Notes: a model not told the origin generated them from the sequence alone. Positions 14,934-21,317 are shown, counted from the first letter of the stretch. The stretch: DNA of 21,317 bases from VFMC01 sp037130535 (GCA_037130535.1 JBAXSU010000036.1:1-21317); one strand, 5' to 3'. Translations and numbers: made by a program.

Positions 14934-14950
14934 GACATCCCGTTGTCAGG
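14931..14950. promoter_or_regulatory. Perfect 7-bp inverted repeat before pyrG
   Basis: CCTGACA (14931-14937) and TGTCAGG (14944-14950) are exact reverse complements separated by 6 nt, immediately upstream of the pyrG ribosome-binding site (GGAGGAAG, 14962-14969). The spacing fits a dimeric repressor operator overlapping the putative -10. If transcription arrives from upstream, it would instead form a short RNA hairpin. It is not followed by a T-tract, so it is not a standard terminator. Confidence 0.5.
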
Positions 14951-14974
14951 TCGGCTGAGACGGAGGAAGCGCAG

Positions 14975-16627
14975 ATGCCCAAGCACGTGTTCGTGACCGG
15001 GGGCGTCGCCTCCTCGCTGGGCAAGGGTCTCACCGGTTCCTCGCTCGGCCGCCTGTTGAAGATGCGTGGCCTGCGGGTGACGATGCAGAAGCTCGACCCA
15101 TACATCAACGTCGACCCCGGCACGATGAACCCCTTCGAGCACGGCGAGGTATTCGTCACCGACGATGGCGGCGAGACCGACCTCGACCTCGGCCACTACG
15201 AGCGGTTCATCGACGAGAACCTCAGCCGCAACTCGAACGCCACAACCGGCTCCATCTACCAGGCGGTGCTCGCTGCCGAACGTCGCGGCGATTACCTCGG
15301 TAAGACGGTGCAGGTCATCCCGCACATCACCGACGAGATCAAGCGTCGTATCCACCGACTGGCCACCGACGATGTCGACGTGGTCATCACCGAGGTGGGC
15401 GGCACGGTGGGTGACATCGAGATCCTCCCGTTCCTCGAGGCGATCCGCCAGTTCCGCAAGGAAGCGGGCCGTGACAACGTGTGCTACATCCACGTCACGC
15501 TGGTGCCGTTCATCGGGCCGAGCGGCGAGCAGAAAACCAAACCCACCCAGCACTCGGTCACCGAACTGCGCAGCCGTGGCATCCAGCCCGATGTGATCGT
15601 GTGTCGAAGCGAAGAGCCACTATCGGACAGCCTGAAGCGCAAGATCTCGGGTCTGTGCGACGTGGATGAGAAGGCGGTGGTGAATGCGGCCGATGCCCGC
15701 AACATCTACGAACTGCCGCTCATCTTGCACAACGAAGGTCTCGACGATGTGGTGTGCGATGTGCTGCGCATCGATGCGCCTCTCGACCTGGCGCCGTGGC
15801 AGCAACTTGTCGACAAGGTGGAAGCCGCTACCCGGCCGGTGAAGATCGGCCTGATCGGCAAGTACATCGACTTGCAGGACGCCTACCTGTCGGTGGTCGA
15901 GAGCCTGAAGCACGCCGGGTTCCATCACGGCGCCAAGGTGGAGATCGACTGGATCCAGGCCGAGGAGGTGGAGGGCCTGCTGGTGGCCGGCCGCCTGGCC
16001 GACCTCGACGGAATCGTCATCCCGGGCGGGTTCGGCGAACGCGGCTTCGAGGGCAAGATCGCCGCAGCCGGATACGCGCGCGAGCACGACATCCCGTGCC
16101 TCGGCTTGTGCCTCGGCCTGCAGGCCATGACCATCGAGTTCTGCCGCAATGTGCTGGGGATGACCGACGCCAACTCGACCGAGATGAACCCGAATACGCC
16201 GTATCCGGTGATCGACCTGATGCACGACCAGCGCGATGTCGTCGACAAGGGTGGTACGCAGCGCCTTGGCGCGTTCTACGCCATCCTCGAGCCCGGCACG
16301 CGTGTGGCGCAGGCGTACGGCGAGCCGGTCGTGTCCGAGCGTCACCGTCACCGCTACGAGTTGAGCGCCCAGTTGAAGCCCAAGCTCGAGGCTGCTGGCC
16401 TGCGCTGCAGCGGTGTGTCGCCCGATCGTCGGCTCGTCGAGTTCATCGAGCTCGACGACCACCCGTTCTGGGTTGCCACCCAGGCACACCCCGAGTTCAA
16501 GAGCCGTCCCGATCGGCCGCATCCGCTGTTCCGAGAATTGGTCGACGCCGCGCTCGCCCGCCACGAAGCGCGAGCACCACGGCTGGTCGTGCTCGACCAG
16601 CCGGCTGCACCGCCCTCGGTGGCGTGA
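14975..16627 (+). CDS. pyrG: CTP synthase
   Basis: A 550-residue full-length CTP synthase, which aminates UTP to CTP using ATP and glutamine. The N-terminal amidoligase domain starts MPKHVFVTGGVASSLGKG (1-18) with the P-loop-like GGVASSLGKG, and continues with KLDPYINVDPGTMNPFEHGEV (39-59) and ITEVGGTVGDIE (138-149). The C-terminal class I glutaminase domain has the nucleophile C379 in LGLCLGLQ, the oxyanion strand IPGGFGERG (349-357) and the H505/E507 dyad in QAHPEF. A strong GGAGGAAG lies 5 nt before the ATG. pyrG following steB is the order in M. tuberculosis, but here three membrane genes intervene. It ends in a GTGA overlap with the Nudix gene. Confidence 0.97.
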   Translation: MPKHVFVTGGVASSLGKGLTGSSLGRLLKMRGLRVTMQKLDPYINVDPGTMNPFEHGEVFVTDDGGETDLDLGHYERFIDENLSRNSNATTGSIYQAVLAAERRGDYLGKTVQVIPHITDEIKRRIHRLATDDVDVVITEVGGTVGDIEILPFLEAIRQFRKEAGRDNVCYIHVTLVPFIGPSGEQKTKPTQHSVTELRSRGIQPDVIVCRSEEPLSDSLKRKISGLCDVDEKAVVNAADARNIYELPLILHNEGLDDVVCDVLRIDAPLDLAPWQQLVDKVEAATRPVKIGLIGKYIDLQDAYLSVVESLKHAGFHHGAKVEIDWIQAEEVEGLLVAGRLADLDGIVIPGGFGERGFEGKIAAAGYAREHDIPCLGLCLGLQAMTIEFCRNVLGMTDANSTEMNPNTPYPVIDLMHDQRDVVDKGGTQRLGAFYAILEPGTRVAQAYGEPVVSERHRHRYELSAQLKPKLEAAGLRCSGVSPDRRLVEFIELDDHPFWVATQAHPEFKSRPDRPHPLFRELVDAALARHEARAPRLVVLDQPAAPPSVA

Positions 16628-17205
16628 GCGGCTTCCGGCACGTCGACGACCGACTGGTCCATCAGGGCCACATCTGGCACGTCGCTGTTGCGCGCTTCGA
16701 ATCGCCCGACGGCGAGACGTTCGAACGCGATGTCGTGCGCTCGCCGGGCGCCGTGGCTGCGGTACCCCTGCTGTTCGACGCCGAGGGCAACCCGTCGGTG
16801 GTGCTGGTGCGCCAGTACCGCGCCCCGTACGACGAGTTGGTGCTCGAGATCCCCGCGGGCATGCGCGACGTTCCCGATGAGCCGACCAGTGTGACAGCGG
16901 CGCGTGAACTGGTGGAGGAGGTGGGCTTGGTGGCCGGGCGACTGGTGCCGATGCACGCGTTCTACCCATCGGCCGGAATGACCAACTCGGTGCTGCATCT
17001 GTTTCTCGCCACCGAGCTGACGGCGGTGGAGCGCGAGACGCACGGTCCTGAGGAAGCGCACTCGGAGGTGGTGCATCTGCCGTTCGGCGAAGCGATGGCC
17101 ATGGTGGAGTCGGGCGAGATCCGCGACGCGAAGACCATCATCGGACTGCTGCTCGTCGAACGCCAGTTGTTGCGCGACGACGCTGTTCGGCATCTGGAGG
17201 GTTGA
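16624..17205 (+). CDS. Nudix hydrolase, ADP-ribose pyrophosphatase type (Rv1700-like)
   Basis: A 193-residue Nudix enzyme. The Nudix box runs from G79 to L102 (GMRDVPDEP...AARELVEEVGL), with the REL-EE-G core intact for Mg2+ binding. It sits after the strand LVLEIPAG and carries the extra-residue spacing common to ADP-ribose pyrophosphatases. LVRQYRAPYDELVLEIPAG (61-79) and a downstream acidic pair in GPEEAHSEV (141-149) also fit this group. ADP-ribose to AMP and ribose-5-phosphate is the likely reaction; other nucleoside diphosphate sugars are possible. M. tuberculosis Rv1700 occupies the same position between pyrG and xerD. The GTG at 16624 overlaps the pyrG stop. Confidence 0.88.
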   Translation: MSGFRHVDDRLVHQGHIWHVAVARFESPDGETFERDVVRSPGAVAAVPLLFDAEGNPSVVLVRQYRAPYDELVLEIPAGMRDVPDEPTSVTAARELVEEVGLVAGRLVPMHAFYPSAGMTNSVLHLFLATELTAVERETHGPEEAHSEVVHLPFGEAMAMVESGEIRDAKTIIGLLLVERQLLRDDAVRHLEG

Positions 17206-18161
17206 TGGCGGCCGCCGCCCGCGACCGTTCGATCGGCGACGACCACGATCTGCCGCTCGAGGTGGAGGAGTTCTTGTCGTGGCTGCTCACCGAACGCGGG
17301 CGGTCGGCCAACACTCTGGCCGCATATCGCCGCGACCTGCGGGCGTACACCGTGTGGCTCGGTGCTGAGCACCTCGGCCCAGAGTCGGTGGCGGCCCCCG
17401 ACATCGAGCGCTACATCGGCGTGCGGCGCCAACAGGCTGCACCGGCGAGCGTGGCGCGTCAGGTAGCGGCGATGCGCATGTTCCACCGCTTCCTCGTCGA
17501 CGAAGGCTACCGCGGCGACGACCCGACGGCCGACCTCGACGGGGTGCGGGTGCCGGCGGGCATCCCCAAGCCCCTCAGCGAGGCGCAGGTGGGCAGTCTG
17601 CTCGATGCTGCGCGCGCTACGGATCCGGTGGGCCGACGCGACCGGGCGATGCTCGAGTTCCTCTACGCCACCGGGGCGCGCATCAGCGAGCTGTGCGGCC
17701 TGTCGCTCGGCGATGTCGACCTCACCGGTCGCACGGCACGCCTGTACGGCAAGGGCTCGAAGGAGCGGCTGGTGCCGTTCGGGCGGCTGGCGGCCGGGGC
17801 GCTGGCCGAATGGCTCGGCCCGTCGGGGCGACCGCATCTCGAGCCCGATCGGTGGAGTCGGCGCGGCGATGCAGAGGCGGTGTTCTTGAATCAGCGTGGG
17901 GCGCGCCTCACCCGGCAGTCGGCCTGGTCGGTGGTGAAGCGGTATGGGCGCTTGGCCGGCATACCCGCCGACGACCTGTCGCCGCACGTACTGCGGCACT
18001 CGTGCGCCACCCACCTGCTCGATCACGGGGCCGATCTGCGCATCGTGCAGGAACTGTTGGGCCACGCCTCGGTGTCGACCACGCAGGTGTACACCAAGGT
18101 GAGCCAGGAGCGGTTGGTGGCTGTGTACCGCGACGCGCATCCTCGGGCACGGGGTCGCTGA
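17205..18161 (+). CDS. xerD: Tyrosine recombinase XerD
   Basis: A 318-residue site-specific tyrosine recombinase. With XerC it resolves chromosome dimers at dif, activated by FtsK. The N-terminal SAM-like core-binding domain (about 16-105) contains FLSWLLTERGRSANTLAAYRRDL. The catalytic domain shows R159 (TGARISELCGL), K183 (YGKGSKERLVP), H261 and R264 (SPHVLRHSCATHLL), H287 (LLGHASVSTTQVYT) and the nucleophile Y296, so the active site is complete. Synteny with M. tuberculosis Rv1701 supports XerD over XerC or an integrase. The ATG at 17205 follows GGAGGG by 3-4 nt and overlaps the Nudix stop (TGATG); an adjacent TTG at 17202 is too close to the ribosome-binding site. Confidence 0.93.
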   Translation: MAAAARDRSIGDDHDLPLEVEEFLSWLLTERGRSANTLAAYRRDLRAYTVWLGAEHLGPESVAAPDIERYIGVRRQQAAPASVARQVAAMRMFHRFLVDEGYRGDDPTADLDGVRVPAGIPKPLSEAQVGSLLDAARATDPVGRRDRAMLEFLYATGARISELCGLSLGDVDLTGRTARLYGKGSKERLVPFGRLAAGALAEWLGPSGRPHLEPDRWSRRGDAEAVFLNQRGARLTRQSAWSVVKRYGRLAGIPADDLSPHVLRHSCATHLLDHGADLRIVQELLGHASVSTTQVYTKVSQERLVAVYRDAHPRARGR

Positions 18162-18601
18162 TGGCGAGCCCGGGTCACCTCGTGCGACGGTTCGTCGGGT
18201 CGTTGTCGCGGCAGCCGCCATCGGCGGCCGACGAGGGTTGGGCGCGCGGGTGGTTGGCCGACGCCGAGTGGGCGCTGTGGCAGCAGATAGCGGTGGCCGA
18301 TCGGCGCCACGCCGTGCTGGTGGCCCGGCGGTTCGTCGACCGCCGGCCGTCGGCCACACGGGCCGAGATGGCGGGTGCGCTGCTGCACGACATCGGCAAG
18401 ATCGATGCCGGGTTGGGCACGCTGGCGAGGGTGCTGGCCACGGTGGTGGGCCCGCGCACCGCCCGGTTCCGTCGCTATCACGACCACGAACGCATCGGCG
18501 CGGCGTTGCTCGAGGTGGCCGGCAGCGACCCGGTGACGGTGGCACTGGTACGGGGGAGCGGTGATGCGTTCGCCGACCTCTGCGCCGCCGACGACATCTG
18601 A
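18161..18601 (+). CDS. Small HD-domain protein
   Basis: A 146-residue protein with an HD metal-dependent phosphohydrolase domain. H50 (RRHAVLVARRFV) lies in the first helix, the HD pair H76-D77 in GALLHDIGKIDAGLGT, and a further histidine in RRYHDHERIGAALLE (about 105-117). The classic fifth ligand (Asp in the last helix) may be D123 or the D in RGSGDAF. Such proteins hydrolyse nucleotides or phosphoesters, and the substrate cannot be read from the sequence. The ATG at 18161 overlaps the xerD stop by one base (TGATG), so it is the last gene of the pyrG-Nudix-xerD run. Convergent trpS follows after the G-rich repeat. Confidence 0.8.
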   Translation: MASPGHLVRRFVGSLSRQPPSAADEGWARGWLADAEWALWQQIAVADRRHAVLVARRFVDRRPSATRAEMAGALLHDIGKIDAGLGTLARVLATVVGPRTARFRRYHDHERIGAALLEVAGSDPVTVALVRGSGDAFADLCAADDI

Positions 18602-18610
18602 TCCGTCGCT

Positions 18611-18653
18611 CCCGAGGGTTGTTCGGCACCCTGGGGGCCAGACTCCCCTCGGG
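18611..18653. terminator. Inverted repeat after the HD-domain gene
   Basis: CCCGAGGG (18611-18618) is exactly complementary to CCCTCGGG (18646-18653), enclosing 27 nt that are themselves partly self-complementary. It starts 9 nt after the HD stop codon and lies between convergent genes, so it is a plausible bidirectional terminator. There is no T-tract. The second arm merges into the first tandem repeat unit. Confidence 0.4.
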
Positions 18654-18715
18654 TGGGCGGCTGGGACTCGGGTGGGCGGCTGGGACTCGGGTGGGCGGCT
18701 GGGACTCGGGTGGGG
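18648..18715 (+). repeat. 19-bp G-rich tandem repeat, three full units plus a partial
   Basis: The unit CTCGGGTGGGCGGCTGGGA occurs exactly three times (18648-18666, 18667-18685, 18686-18704). A fourth copy is identical for 10 bases before diverging. The array ends directly against the trpS stop codon complement at 18716. Each unit has three GGG runs spaced by 1-7 nt, so the + strand meets the usual sequence pattern for G-quadruplex formation several times over. The copies are identical to one another, which indicates recent duplication. A 19-bp period is out of codon phase, which argues against a coding role. Confidence 0.9.
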
Positions 18716-19702
18716 TCAGCGGGGGAGGAGGCCGATGTGGTCGTAGGCGCGCTGGAGCGTGGCGCGGGCGACGGCGCCGGCTTTGTCGGCGCCTACCCGC
18801 AGCAGGCGGGTGAGTTCGGCGCGGTCGTCCATGAGCTCGTGGTAGCGGGCCTGGATGGGGCGCACCAGTTCGACGACTGCCTCGCCGGTGTCGGCCTTCA
18901 GCGGGCCGTACTGGGAATAGCGCTCGGCGAGTTCCTCGGGAGTGTCGCCGCTGCACGCCGACAGGATGTCGAGAAGGTTCGACACGCCGGGCTTGTCGGC
19001 CCGGTCGTAGCGCACGTCGCTGTCGCTGTCGGTGACCGCGCGCTTGAACTTCTTGGCGATGGCGGCGGGGTCGTCGAGCAGGTACACCAGTCCGGCGTCG
19101 CTACCGGCCGACTTCGACATCTTCGAGGTGGGGTCCTGCAGGTCCATCACTCGGGCGCCGGCCTTGGGGTGCACGGCCTTGGGCACGGTGAACGTGTCGC
19201 CGAAGCGGGTGTTGAAGCGGATGGCGATGTCGCGGGTGATCTCGACATGCTGACGCTGGTCGTCGCCCACGGGCACCTCGTCGGCGTCGTACAGCAGGAT
19301 GTCGGCTGCCTGCAGCGCTGGATAGGTGAACAACCCGGCCGAGATGAACTCGCCCTCGCGCTTGGCCGACTTGTCCTTGAACTGGGTCATCCGGCTGAGT
19401 TCGCCGTAGCTGACCGTGCACTCCATCACCCAGGCGAGTTGCGAGTGCTCGGGCACGTGGCTCTGCACGAATACGGTGGCCTGCTCGGGCTCGAGGCCGA
19501 CGGCGAACAGCATCGCAGCCAGGGTGACGGTGGCGTCGCCCAGCACACCGGGCCGATCGGTGATGGTGAGCGCGTGGAGATCGACGATGCCATGAAAGGC
19601 GTCGCATTCGTACTGACCCGACACCCAGTTCCGCAGCGCCCCGAGGTAATTGCCCAGGTGGACGTCGCCGGTGGGTTGGATGCAGGACAGCACTCTGGTC
19701 AC
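18716..19702 (-). CDS. trpS: Tryptophanyl-tRNA synthetase
   Basis: A 328-residue class Ic aminoacyl-tRNA synthetase charging tRNA-Trp with tryptophan. The HIGH-type motif is PTGDVHLGNYLGAL (10-23), and the KMSKS loop is intact (PTSKMSKSAGSD, 191-202). Typical TrpS blocks include VECTVSYGELSRMTQFKDK-like text (about 94-111), FTYPALQAADILLYDADEVPVGDDQRQHVEI (125-155) and a helical C-terminus. The start is GTG at 19702, because homology begins at TRVLSCIQPTG; the frame stays open further 5' into the antisense of scpA, which is not conserved. It is the only minus-strand gene in this half of the window and breaks the xerD-to-scpA order. Confidence 0.95.
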   Translation of the reverse strand: MTRVLSCIQPTGDVHLGNYLGALRNWVSGQYECDAFHGIVDLHALTITDRPGVLGDATVTLAAMLFAVGLEPEQATVFVQSHVPEHSQLAWVMECTVSYGELSRMTQFKDKSAKREGEFISAGLFTYPALQAADILLYDADEVPVGDDQRQHVEITRDIAIRFNTRFGDTFTVPKAVHPKAGARVMDLQDPTSKMSKSAGSDAGLVYLLDDPAAIAKKFKRAVTDSDSDVRYDRADKPGVSNLLDILSACSGDTPEELAERYSQYGPLKADTGEAVVELVRPIQARYHELMDDRAELTRLLRVGADKAGAVARATLQRAYDHIGLLPR

Positions 19703-19710
19703 GGCGGGCA

Positions 19711-19716
19711 ACGCTA
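19711..19716 (-). promoter_or_regulatory. Possible -10 element for trpS
   Basis: On the minus strand TAGCGT ends 8 nt before the trpS GTG, a TANNNT match compatible with a leaderless or near-leaderless transcript. No Shine-Dalgarno precedes the GTG. The divergent trpS-scpA gap is only 51 bp, so both promoters must lie in it. Confidence 0.35.
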
Positions 19717-19741
19717 TCGACTCGCCGTGGCGCGTCGGGGG

Positions 19742-19747
19742 TAGTTT
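19742..19747 (+). promoter_or_regulatory. Leaderless -10 element for scpA
   Basis: TAGTTT lies 6 nt before the scpA ATG (19754) in an otherwise GC-rich gap, and no Shine-Dalgarno is present. This is the same TANNNT-6nt-ATG geometry as before the phasin-like gene at 4449. Confidence 0.5.
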
Positions 19748-19753
19748 TGAGCC

Positions 19754-20527
19754 ATGTCGTTCGAGGTCGCCACCCCTGTCTACGAGGGACCCTTCGACCT
19801 GTTGCTCCATCTCATCCTGAAAGAGCAGGTCGACCTCTACGAGGTGCCGCTGGCCCGCATCGTCGACGCCTATCTGGTCGAGGTCGAGCGGATGCAGGCC
19901 ATCGACCTCGATGTGGCCACCGAGTTCCTCATGATCGCCTCCACCCTGGTGGAGTTGAAGGCCCGCCGCCTGCTGCCCGGCCGCGACGACATCGACCTCG
20001 ACGACGAACTGGCGCTGTGGGAAGAACGCGACCTGCTGTTGGCCCGGCTGCTCGAGTGCAAGACGTTCAAAGACGTCGCCTCGGTGTTCTCGCGGTTGGC
20101 CGACGAGGCCGACCGCAGTTTCCCGCGGCAGGCCGGGCCCGACGAGCGGTTCGCCGAACTGATGCCCGATCTGCTGGAGGGCACCCACCCGCGTCGGCTG
20201 CAGGCGGCCTATCTGCGGGTCATCACCCCGAAGCCGGTGCCGCGTATCGACCTGTTCCACGTTGCGCCCATTCGGCTCAGCGTGGCCGATGCCATGGCCG
20301 AACTGATCGACGAGTTGCCGCGTGTGGGCCGTATCTCGTTCGCCCGTCTCACCGGCGGCCTCGTCGAACGGCTCGAGGTGATCGTCCGCTTCCTCGCTCT
20401 GCTCGAACTGTTCAAGCAGGGTGCGGTCGATCTCGATCAGGCCGAGCGCTTCGGCGACATCGACATCGTCTGGAACGGCCTCGTGGTCGGTGCCGACGAG
20501 GCGTCGATCGACGACTACGACGGCTGA
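19754..20527 (+). CDS. scpA: Segregation and condensation protein A
   Basis: A 257-residue kleisin subunit that bridges Smc heads and binds the ScpB dimer in the bacterial condensin. The N-terminal domain shows YEGPFDLLLHLILKEQVDLYEVPLARI (10-36) and the helix TEFLMIASTLVELKARRLLP (56-75). The C-terminal winged-helix domain includes RISFARLTGG and VIVRFLALLELFKQGAVDLDQAERFGDI, both close to the family consensus. The length is typical for actinobacteria (about 250-290). scpB normally follows directly, and an apparent scpB start is present 41 bp downstream but is cut off by the composition break at about 20586. Confidence 0.93.
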   Translation: MSFEVATPVYEGPFDLLLHLILKEQVDLYEVPLARIVDAYLVEVERMQAIDLDVATEFLMIASTLVELKARRLLPGRDDIDLDDELALWEERDLLLARLLECKTFKDVASVFSRLADEADRSFPRQAGPDERFAELMPDLLEGTHPRRLQAAYLRVITPKPVPRIDLFHVAPIRLSVADAMAELIDELPRVGRISFARLTGGLVERLEVIVRFLALLELFKQGAVDLDQAERFGDIDIVWNGLVVGADEASIDDYDG

Positions 20528-20568
20528 TCACCACCCAGCGCACCCCCATCGACCGATCCAGGACCACG

Positions 20569-20592
20569 ATGACCGACCAACACGCTTATTGA
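20569..20592 (+). pseudogene. scpB: Truncated start of scpB, cut at the composition junction
   Basis: ATG at 20569, preceded by AGGA at 20560-20563, begins a frame MTDQHAY that hits TGA at 20590-20592. It lies exactly where scpB should begin, and its first codons are GC-rich and in host style. The sequence then becomes AT-rich from about 20586. This is read as the first few codons of scpB joined to unrelated DNA, not as a real peptide. With so few codons, identity rests on position rather than homology. Confidence 0.45.
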
Positions 20593-20633
20593 AAACTAAG
20601 TCAATTTGACAACAAATGCAACTTGGCGAGTAA
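20586..20633. other. Composition junction and AT-rich spacer
   Basis: Within about 10 bases the sequence passes from roughly two-thirds GC to roughly one-third GC, judged by eye, and stays AT-rich to the end of the window. The spacer contains an 11-bp palindrome GTCAATTTGAC at 20600-20610 and no visible direct repeat, tRNA end or transposon terminus. The junction could be an assembly join or one edge of an insertion. Confidence 0.8.
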
Positions 20634-21317
20634 CTAATTTTCTATGAAAGTTTTGCCATCCGATTGAAAAATAATTGTCTGAAGTAAATCCGTCCTCAAA
20701 ATGTTGATTCCAAAACTATTTAATGTATCAAGTGTTTCCTTATGAGGGTGACCATACTTGTTATTTTTTCCATCTGAAATATATGCACTTAAGTCTTTAT
20801 TGAATTTCTCCCAGTATGCAATTGCAATTTCTGAGAATGTCCACTCCACTCCATGTTTTTTTCGAAAATAATTTTTATTGCTTTCGAAAATCTCTCGATA
20901 TTTCTCTGTGTCCAGCTTCTTAAATGACATACTGCCTTTGTGGTAAACAAAACATGCCTCAGTAACGGCAATTTGAAAACCAGCTTTTTCTGCCCGCACG
21001 CAATAGTCATCATCCTCAAACATTCCCAGACCAAATCCTTCATCTAGCAAGCCGATTTGCTTTGGAACCTCTGCGCGCATAGCTACACAAAAAAATCCTA
21101 ACTTCTTAGTTGTGAACCATACGCCCTCTTGTCTTTTTATATACCCAGCTGAAATCTCTTCATAGTTAAATTCTGTCAAGCCATTTAATTCGATTCGCTG
21201 CTCATTTCCAGCAGAATTTGTAATGGGGCCAACAAGACCAATTTGTGGTTGCACTTCAAATAGCTGGAGTAAGCTATCTAACCATCCCTCTGGAACTAAT
21301 GTATCATTGTTTAAGCG
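20634..21317 (-). CDS. Family 2 glycosyltransferase, C-terminal part (5' end outside window)
   Basis: The frame is open from the window edge to TAG at 20634-20636, giving 227 visible residues of the catalytic domain's second half and tail. The first visible residues, LNNDTLVPEGWLDSLLQLFE, carry the LNNDT metal/UDP motif. They are followed by IGLVGPITNSAGNEQRI, KLGFFCVAMRAEVPKQIGLL and the acceptor-site motif FEDDDYCVRAEKAGFQIAV (about 100-118). HKGSMSF and NKNYFRKKHGVEW near the end are typical of GT2 enzymes from O-antigen, capsule or S-layer glycan loci. The missing part is the nucleotide-sugar-binding start. Codon use is strongly AT-biased, unlike every other gene here, so it is either from another organism in a mixed assembly or recently acquired. 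Donor and acceptor sugars cannot be assigned. Confidence 0.85.
   Translation of the reverse strand, partial: RLNNDTLVPEGWLDSLLQLFEVQPQIGLVGPITNSAGNEQRIELNGLTEFNYEEISAGYIKRQEGVWFTTKKLGFFCVAMRAEVPKQIGLLDEGFGLGMFEDDDYCVRAEKAGFQIAVTEACFVYHKGSMSFKKLDTEKYREIFESNKNYFRKKHGVEWTFSEIAIAYWEKFNKDLSAYISDGKNNKYGHPHKETLDTLNSFGINILRTDLLQTIIFQSDGKTFIEN

Noticed and set aside
14870..14974. Riboswitch or small RNA in the gap before pyrG
   Set aside because: Apart from the 7-bp dyad and ribosome-binding site there is no multi-helix architecture, and the gap is too short for known pyrimidine-sensing elements.
18648..18715. CRISPR-like array
   Set aside because: Units are directly adjacent with no spacers and no cas genes nearby; it is a simple tandem repeat.
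16962..18956. 664-codon minus-strand open frame opposite the Nudix, xerD and HD genes
   Set aside because: Arg/Pro-rich composition, no recognisable domain, and runs through the stop regions of four real genes including the tandem repeat; a GC-driven shadow frame.
19703..20260. N-terminal extension of trpS by 186 codons into antisense scpA
   Set aside because: TrpS homology begins at the GTG at 19702, and the extension is simply the open reverse frame of scpA.
20600..20610. GTCAATTTGAC palindrome as a mobile-element end or terminator
   Set aside because: Only 5-bp arms, no matching copy elsewhere in the window, and no transposase; too short to support either call.
20606..20636. Apparent promoter with TTGACA at 20606-20611 in the AT-rich spacer
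   Set aside because: The nearest -10-like sequence is 19 bp away, poorly matched, and would drive transcription antisense into the end of the glycosyltransferase gene; TTGACA is common by chance in AT-rich DNA.

Overview
The window is about 20.6 kb of very GC-rich, densely packed DNA from an actinobacterium, followed by about 0.73 kb of AT-rich DNA that does not match it. Gene order closely follows the Mycobacterium tuberculosis Rv1691-Rv1701 segment plus scpA (Rv1709): TPR protein, HAD phosphatase, tlyA, NAD kinase, recN, steA, steB/mctB, pyrG, Nudix, xerD and scpA. The protein style suggests a deep-branching actinobacterium such as an Acidimicrobiia (Ilumatobacter-like) lineage, but that placement is inference from memory of family sequences. 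No rRNA, tRNA, CRISPR array, IS element or phage gene was seen.

Layout. 1-2326 (+): 3' part of a TPR protein, an SSB-like OB-fold protein and a class I fructose-bisphosphate aldolase. 2353-3537 (-): a DUF1015 protein, convergent with the aldolase and divergent from the next gene. 3568-4398 (+): a HAD-IIA phosphatase. 4449-14869 (+): a long co-directional run of a Lys-rich phasin-like protein, TlyA, NAD kinase, RecN, SteA, SteB/MctB, a MurJ-type flippase, a phosphatase-like polytopic membrane protein and a MraY/WecA-like protein. Most genes in this run are joined by ATGA, GTGA or TGATG stop/start overlaps, as expected for a translationally coupled operon. 14975-18601 (+): pyrG, Nudix hydrolase, xerD and an HD-domain protein, again mostly coupled. 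18716-19702 (-): trpS, separated from the HD gene by a G-rich 19-bp tandem repeat. 19754-20527 (+): scpA, divergent from trpS. 20569: an apparent scpB start that is lost after a few codons, where GC-rich DNA turns abruptly AT-rich. 20634-21317 (-): 3' part of a family 2 glycosyltransferase of foreign character.

Functional reading. The core combines nucleotide and cofactor metabolism (NAD kinase, CTP synthase, Nudix), ribosome modification (TlyA), DNA repair and chromosome dynamics (RecN, XerD, ScpA), and the cell envelope and division (SteA, SteB, MurJ, MraY-like, phosphatase-like membrane protein). The best candidate for something undescribed is the three-gene membrane module between steAB and pyrG (10379-14869). 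It has a lipid-linked-sugar flippase without the mycobacterial pseudokinase domain, a transferase-fold protein with a rewritten catalytic loop, and a large protein with an extracytoplasmic phosphatase-like domain fused to about eleven membrane helices. All three are coupled to the cytokinetic-ring genes. The abrupt tail is most simply an assembly chimera, with recent insertion as the alternative.
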